DNA from: Gammaproteobacteria bacterium
GTDB lineage: Bacteria > Pseudomonadota > Gammaproteobacteria > Pseudomonadales > Azotimanducaceae
DNA length: 7,467 nucleotides
Reading direction: 5' to 3'
Assembly: GCA_028821035.1 (NCBI GenBank)
Contig: JAPPHP010000252.1
Location: forward strand, 1-7,467
A program made the position numbers and the translations under genes. The notes beneath the pieces are model-generated. The model ran no database searches. It saw only the letters and a program-made list of their open reading frames with translations, and was not told the origin of the DNA. Position 1 is the first letter of the stretch. Each line of letters opens with the position of its first letter. Of the stretch, positions 5,064 through 7,467 are shown one piece after another.

Positions 5064-7467
5064 TCACTCCACGGCGGCCAACACCGACACGATCTTCGCG
5101 CCGCCCATCGCGGGTTGCGTCAGCTCCGTCTTCACCGTCCGATGCGGCTTCGTGCGCGTCACCCAGGCCTGCATCGAGGAGCCGTCGTCCCCGCTCAGCT
5201 CCACGCGATAGGCGTCGAAGGTCCCCGCCCCCGTCTCGACCGACTCCGCCGCGGCCACCGCGAGCTGCACGAGTTGCACGCTCCCCATCGCGGGTTGGAA
5301 GGCCCGCAGCTGCGTCTCGAAGCCGACCTCGAGCGGCATGGTCTCCAGTTCCGTCTCGAGGTGCCCGACGACGGGTTCCCCGATCGGGACGGTGATGGGG
5401 GTCTTGCGCTGGCCTGGCACCGAGATCTCGCCGCCGATGCGGGTCTCCCCGTAGTCCAGGGTGATCCGCGCCGGCCCCTGCTCCAGGCGGCGGTGCACCG
5501 GCCGCAGGTCATCGGCGCGTACCAGGATGGTGTCCGTACTCGCGCCCATCGGCGCGTTGACGGTCGTCGCGATCTGCCAGACCTCCTCGTCCTTGTGCGT
5601 CGCGCGGGTCCGCTCGACCGTGGTGGTCATCGTCATGGTCTGCCCGCCGGCCTCCATGGTGACGTCGTAGGTCAGCGTTGCCGGTTCGAGCATCGTGCCG
5701 TCGAGCACGGCCGCGGGCAGGTCCGCCCGCGGGACGATGGCCTCGGGCATCTCGACGTCGGCGATGTCCACGCGTAGCGCCGCGAGTCTCTCGGCGACTT
5801 CCGGCGTCATGTCCTCCTGGAAGCGGCCGTCGAGGCGCCGCGCGAGAAACCGTTCGATGTCCGCGAACATGGCGAGCCGGTTCTCCCGGCCGGCGAAACC
5901 GTGCCCTTCGTCGGGCGCGAGCAGGTACTCCACCGGACGCTCGAGGTCGCGCAGCGCGACGACGATCTGCTCGGACTCCGCCTTCTTCACGCGCGGATCG
6001 TTCGCACCCTGGATGATGAGCAGGGGCGCCTCGATCCGCTCCGCATGGAAGAACGGCGACTGCGACTCCAGGCGCGCCCGGTCCGCGGCGTCGTCGGGGT
6101 CGCCGACCCGGCGCGTGAACGTCTGCCTGATCGGGCCCCAGTACGGCGGGATCGACTTCAGCAGCGTGACGATGTTGGACGGCCCGACGATCGACACCCC
6201 GGCGGCGTAAAGCTCCGGCGTGAACGTGACGCCCGCCAGCGTGGCATAGCCGCCGTAGGAACCGCCCATGATCGCGATCTGTTCGGGATCGGCGATCCCC
6301 GTGTCGACGAGATGCCGCACCCCGTCGGTGATGTCGTGCTGCATGATGCCAGTGCCCCACTCGCCGTTGCCTTCGTTGAGGAACCGCTTGCCGTAGCCGG
6401 TGGAGCCCCGGAAGTTCGGCATCATGACGGCGTAGCCCCGGTTGGCGAGGAACTGGGCCATCCCGTTGTAGCCCCAGGTGTCCCGGGCCCAGGGCCCGCC
6501 GTGCGGCACGATCACCGTCGGCAGCCCTTCGGCCGCGACGCCCCGGGGCGTCACCAGGTAGGCGGGAATCTCGCGCCCGTCCCGGGCTTCGTAGCGGATG
6601 GCTTGCATGTTCGCGAGCTGGTCGCTCGGCAGCTCGGGGCGGGCGTCGTAGAGCTTCGTGAGCGTACGCCCGCCGCGCTCGTAGAGGTACACGGCGCCGG
6701 GGTTGACGTCGCTCGCGACGGCGACGATGACGAGTGTCTCGTCCTCCGTGGACGACGCGTAACCGAACTCCCCGTCCGGCAGCCGCTCGCGGAGCCACTC
6801 GAGTTCCTGCGCGAGCGCGTCGGTCCGCGGGTAGATGCGCACGCGGTCCCCGACGTACAGGGTCGCGACCAGTTCCTCGGTGGTATCGGAGAACCAGGCG
6901 CCGGCGAGGTCCACGCGGCCCTCTGGGTCAGAGTCCACGACTTCCTCCGCGCCGGTGGCGACCTCGACCAGCAGCAGGCGGACGAGGTCCACGTCCTTGT
7001 TGCTCACCAGGTAAACGCGCTTGCCGTCCCTGTGAAAGCGGGTGGCGGCGCAGGTCTCCTCCCAGCCGCATTCGTACAGCGCACGGCCGAGCACGCCTTC
7101 CTCGACGACGAGTATCTCCGTGCCGCCGTCCGGACGTTGCCGCATCGCGAGCCGCACGGCGCCGGCGAGGTCGGTCACCCACCCGCTGACGTTGGTGTCG
7201 TTCTCGATCAGGAGGGTGCGCTCGCCCGTGTCGACGTCGAGGCGATAGACATCGTGCAGCGCCGGGTCGCGGTCGTTGATGCCGACGACGATCTGCCCGG
7301 GCGTTCCCTCCGGCACGGCATAGATCGCGGCGGTGATGCCCTCGATGGGTGTCAGGTCGCGGGCTGGCGGGACGCCGGTGGCTTCTTCGGCAGCGGCGGC
7401 CGGGTCGACCGCGTAGACGTGGAAGTCCTCTGTGCCGCCCTCGTCCTGGATGAACAGCACGTAGCGG
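5064..7467 (-). CDS. S9-family serine peptidase with C-terminal DUF3108-like extension, N-terminus beyond the window
   Basis: About 800 residues are visible and the frame stays open to the right edge. Numbering from the codon at 7460-7458, residues 1-280 are beta-propeller-like repeats (for example VYRLDVDTGERTLL and VYLYERGGRTLTKLYDA). The alpha/beta-hydrolase domain covers about 285-545: VPHGGPW at 318-324, MPNFRGSTGYGKRF, and the triad S401 (GGSYGG), D488 (GANDPRV) and H520 (DEGHGF). This is the prolyl oligopeptidase / acylaminoacyl peptidase type, cutting short peptides. After a linker, residues about 590-798 form an extra beta-rich region (TYDVTMEAGGQTMTMTTTVE, VNAPMGASTDTILVRADDLR, GTFDAYRVELSG) resembling DUF3108-type periplasmic proteins; that assignment is from memory of the pattern. 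The periplasm is likely, but any signal peptide is outside the window. A GTG at 7460 is not the true start: it lies within a propeller-like strand that continues upstream (RYVLFIQDE). Confidence 0.93.
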   Translation of the reverse strand, partial: RYVLFIQDEGGTEDFHVYAVDPAAAAEEATGVPPARDLTPIEGITAAIYAVPEGTPGQIVVGINDRDPALHDVYRLDVDTGERTLLIENDTNVSGWVTDLAGAVRLAMRQRPDGGTEILVVEEGVLGRALYECGWEETCAATRFHRDGKRVYLVSNKDVDLVRLLLVEVATGAEEVVDSDPEGRVDLAGAWFSDTTEELVATLYVGDRVRIYPRTDALAQELEWLRERLPDGEFGYASSTEDETLVIVAVASDVNPGAVYLYERGGRTLTKLYDARPELPSDQLANMQAIRYEARDGREIPAYLVTPRGVAAEGLPTVIVPHGGPWARDTWGYNGMAQFLANRGYAVMMPNFRGSTGYGKRFLNEGNGEWGTGIMQHDITDGVRHLVDTGIADPEQIAIMGGSYGGYATLAGVTFTPELYAAGVSIVGPSNIVTLLKSIPPYWGPIRQTFTRRVGDPDDAADRARLESQSPFFHAERIEAPLLIIQGANDPRVKKAESEQIVVALRDLERPVEYLLAPDEGHGFAGRENRLAMFADIERFLARRLDGRFQEDMTPEVAERLAALRVDIADVEMPEAIVPRADLPAAVLDGTMLEPATLTYDVTMEAGGQTMTMTTTVERTRATHKDEEVWQIATTVNAPMGASTDTILVRADDLRPVHRRLEQGPARITLDYGETRIGGEISVPGQRKTPITVPIGEPVVGHLETELETMPLEVGFETQLRAFQPAMGSVQLVQLAVAAAESVETGAGTFDAYRVELSGDDGSSMQAWVTRTKPHRTVKTELTQPAMGGAKIVSVLAAVE

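Noticed and set aside
4012..5211. 399-residue plus-strand frame starting in the array and overlapping the amidohydrolase
   Set aside because: Most of it is an Arg/Gly-rich shadow of the amidohydrolase. Only its first 24 residues lie in unique sequence and they match nothing known to me.
5509..6798. 429-residue open frame on the minus strand inside the peptidase gene
   Set aside because: Extreme Arg/Ala/His composition and full overlap with the S9 catalytic frame; a high-GC shadow.

Overview
The window comes from a GC-rich Gram-negative bacterium. The best evidence is a FecI/FecR-type sigma factor and anti-sigma pair followed by the start of a TonB-dependent outer-membrane receptor. The phylum cannot be fixed from this sequence. 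A proteobacterium, perhaps a gammaproteobacterium, fits the signalling module, but this is inference.

Left part (1-2324, all minus strand, read right to left): an ECF sigma factor, then 11 bases later a FecR-like anti-sigma/signal transducer, then after 177 bases the signal peptide and first part of an STN domain of a TonB-dependent receptor that runs off the left edge. This is the classic cell-surface signalling order: receptor senses substrate, FecR spans the inner membrane, sigma factor activates the receptor gene. A 16-codon leader reading frame with a strong Shine-Dalgarno sequence sits directly before the receptor start.

Middle (2325-3821, minus strand): an unusual 498-residue protein with an N-terminal RibD-like zinc deaminase, a central RecG-like/Schlafen-associated GHKL ATPase region (HATPase_c_4 type) and a C-terminal winged helix. 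The deaminase occupies the place where related proteins usually carry the AlbA_2/Schlafen domain.

Divergent intergenic region (3822-4198): three inverted repeats built on ATCCCGACA / TGTCGGGAT. Their right arms recur at exactly 62-base intervals, about six helical turns. This looks like a multi-site operator, and the winged-helix deaminase-ATPase protein next to it is the most economical candidate to bind it. This pair is the most novel part of the window.

Right part (4199-7467): an amidohydrolase-2 family lactonase-like hydrolase on the plus strand, converging with 13 bases between stops on a large S9-family (prolyl oligopeptidase/acylaminoacyl peptidase type) serine peptidase on the minus strand. 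The peptidase is cut by the right edge and carries an extra C-terminal beta-rich, DUF3108-like region. These two genes look richer in G and C at third positions than the signalling genes, so the AT-richer repeat region may lie near a junction between an accessory block and a more stable chromosomal block.
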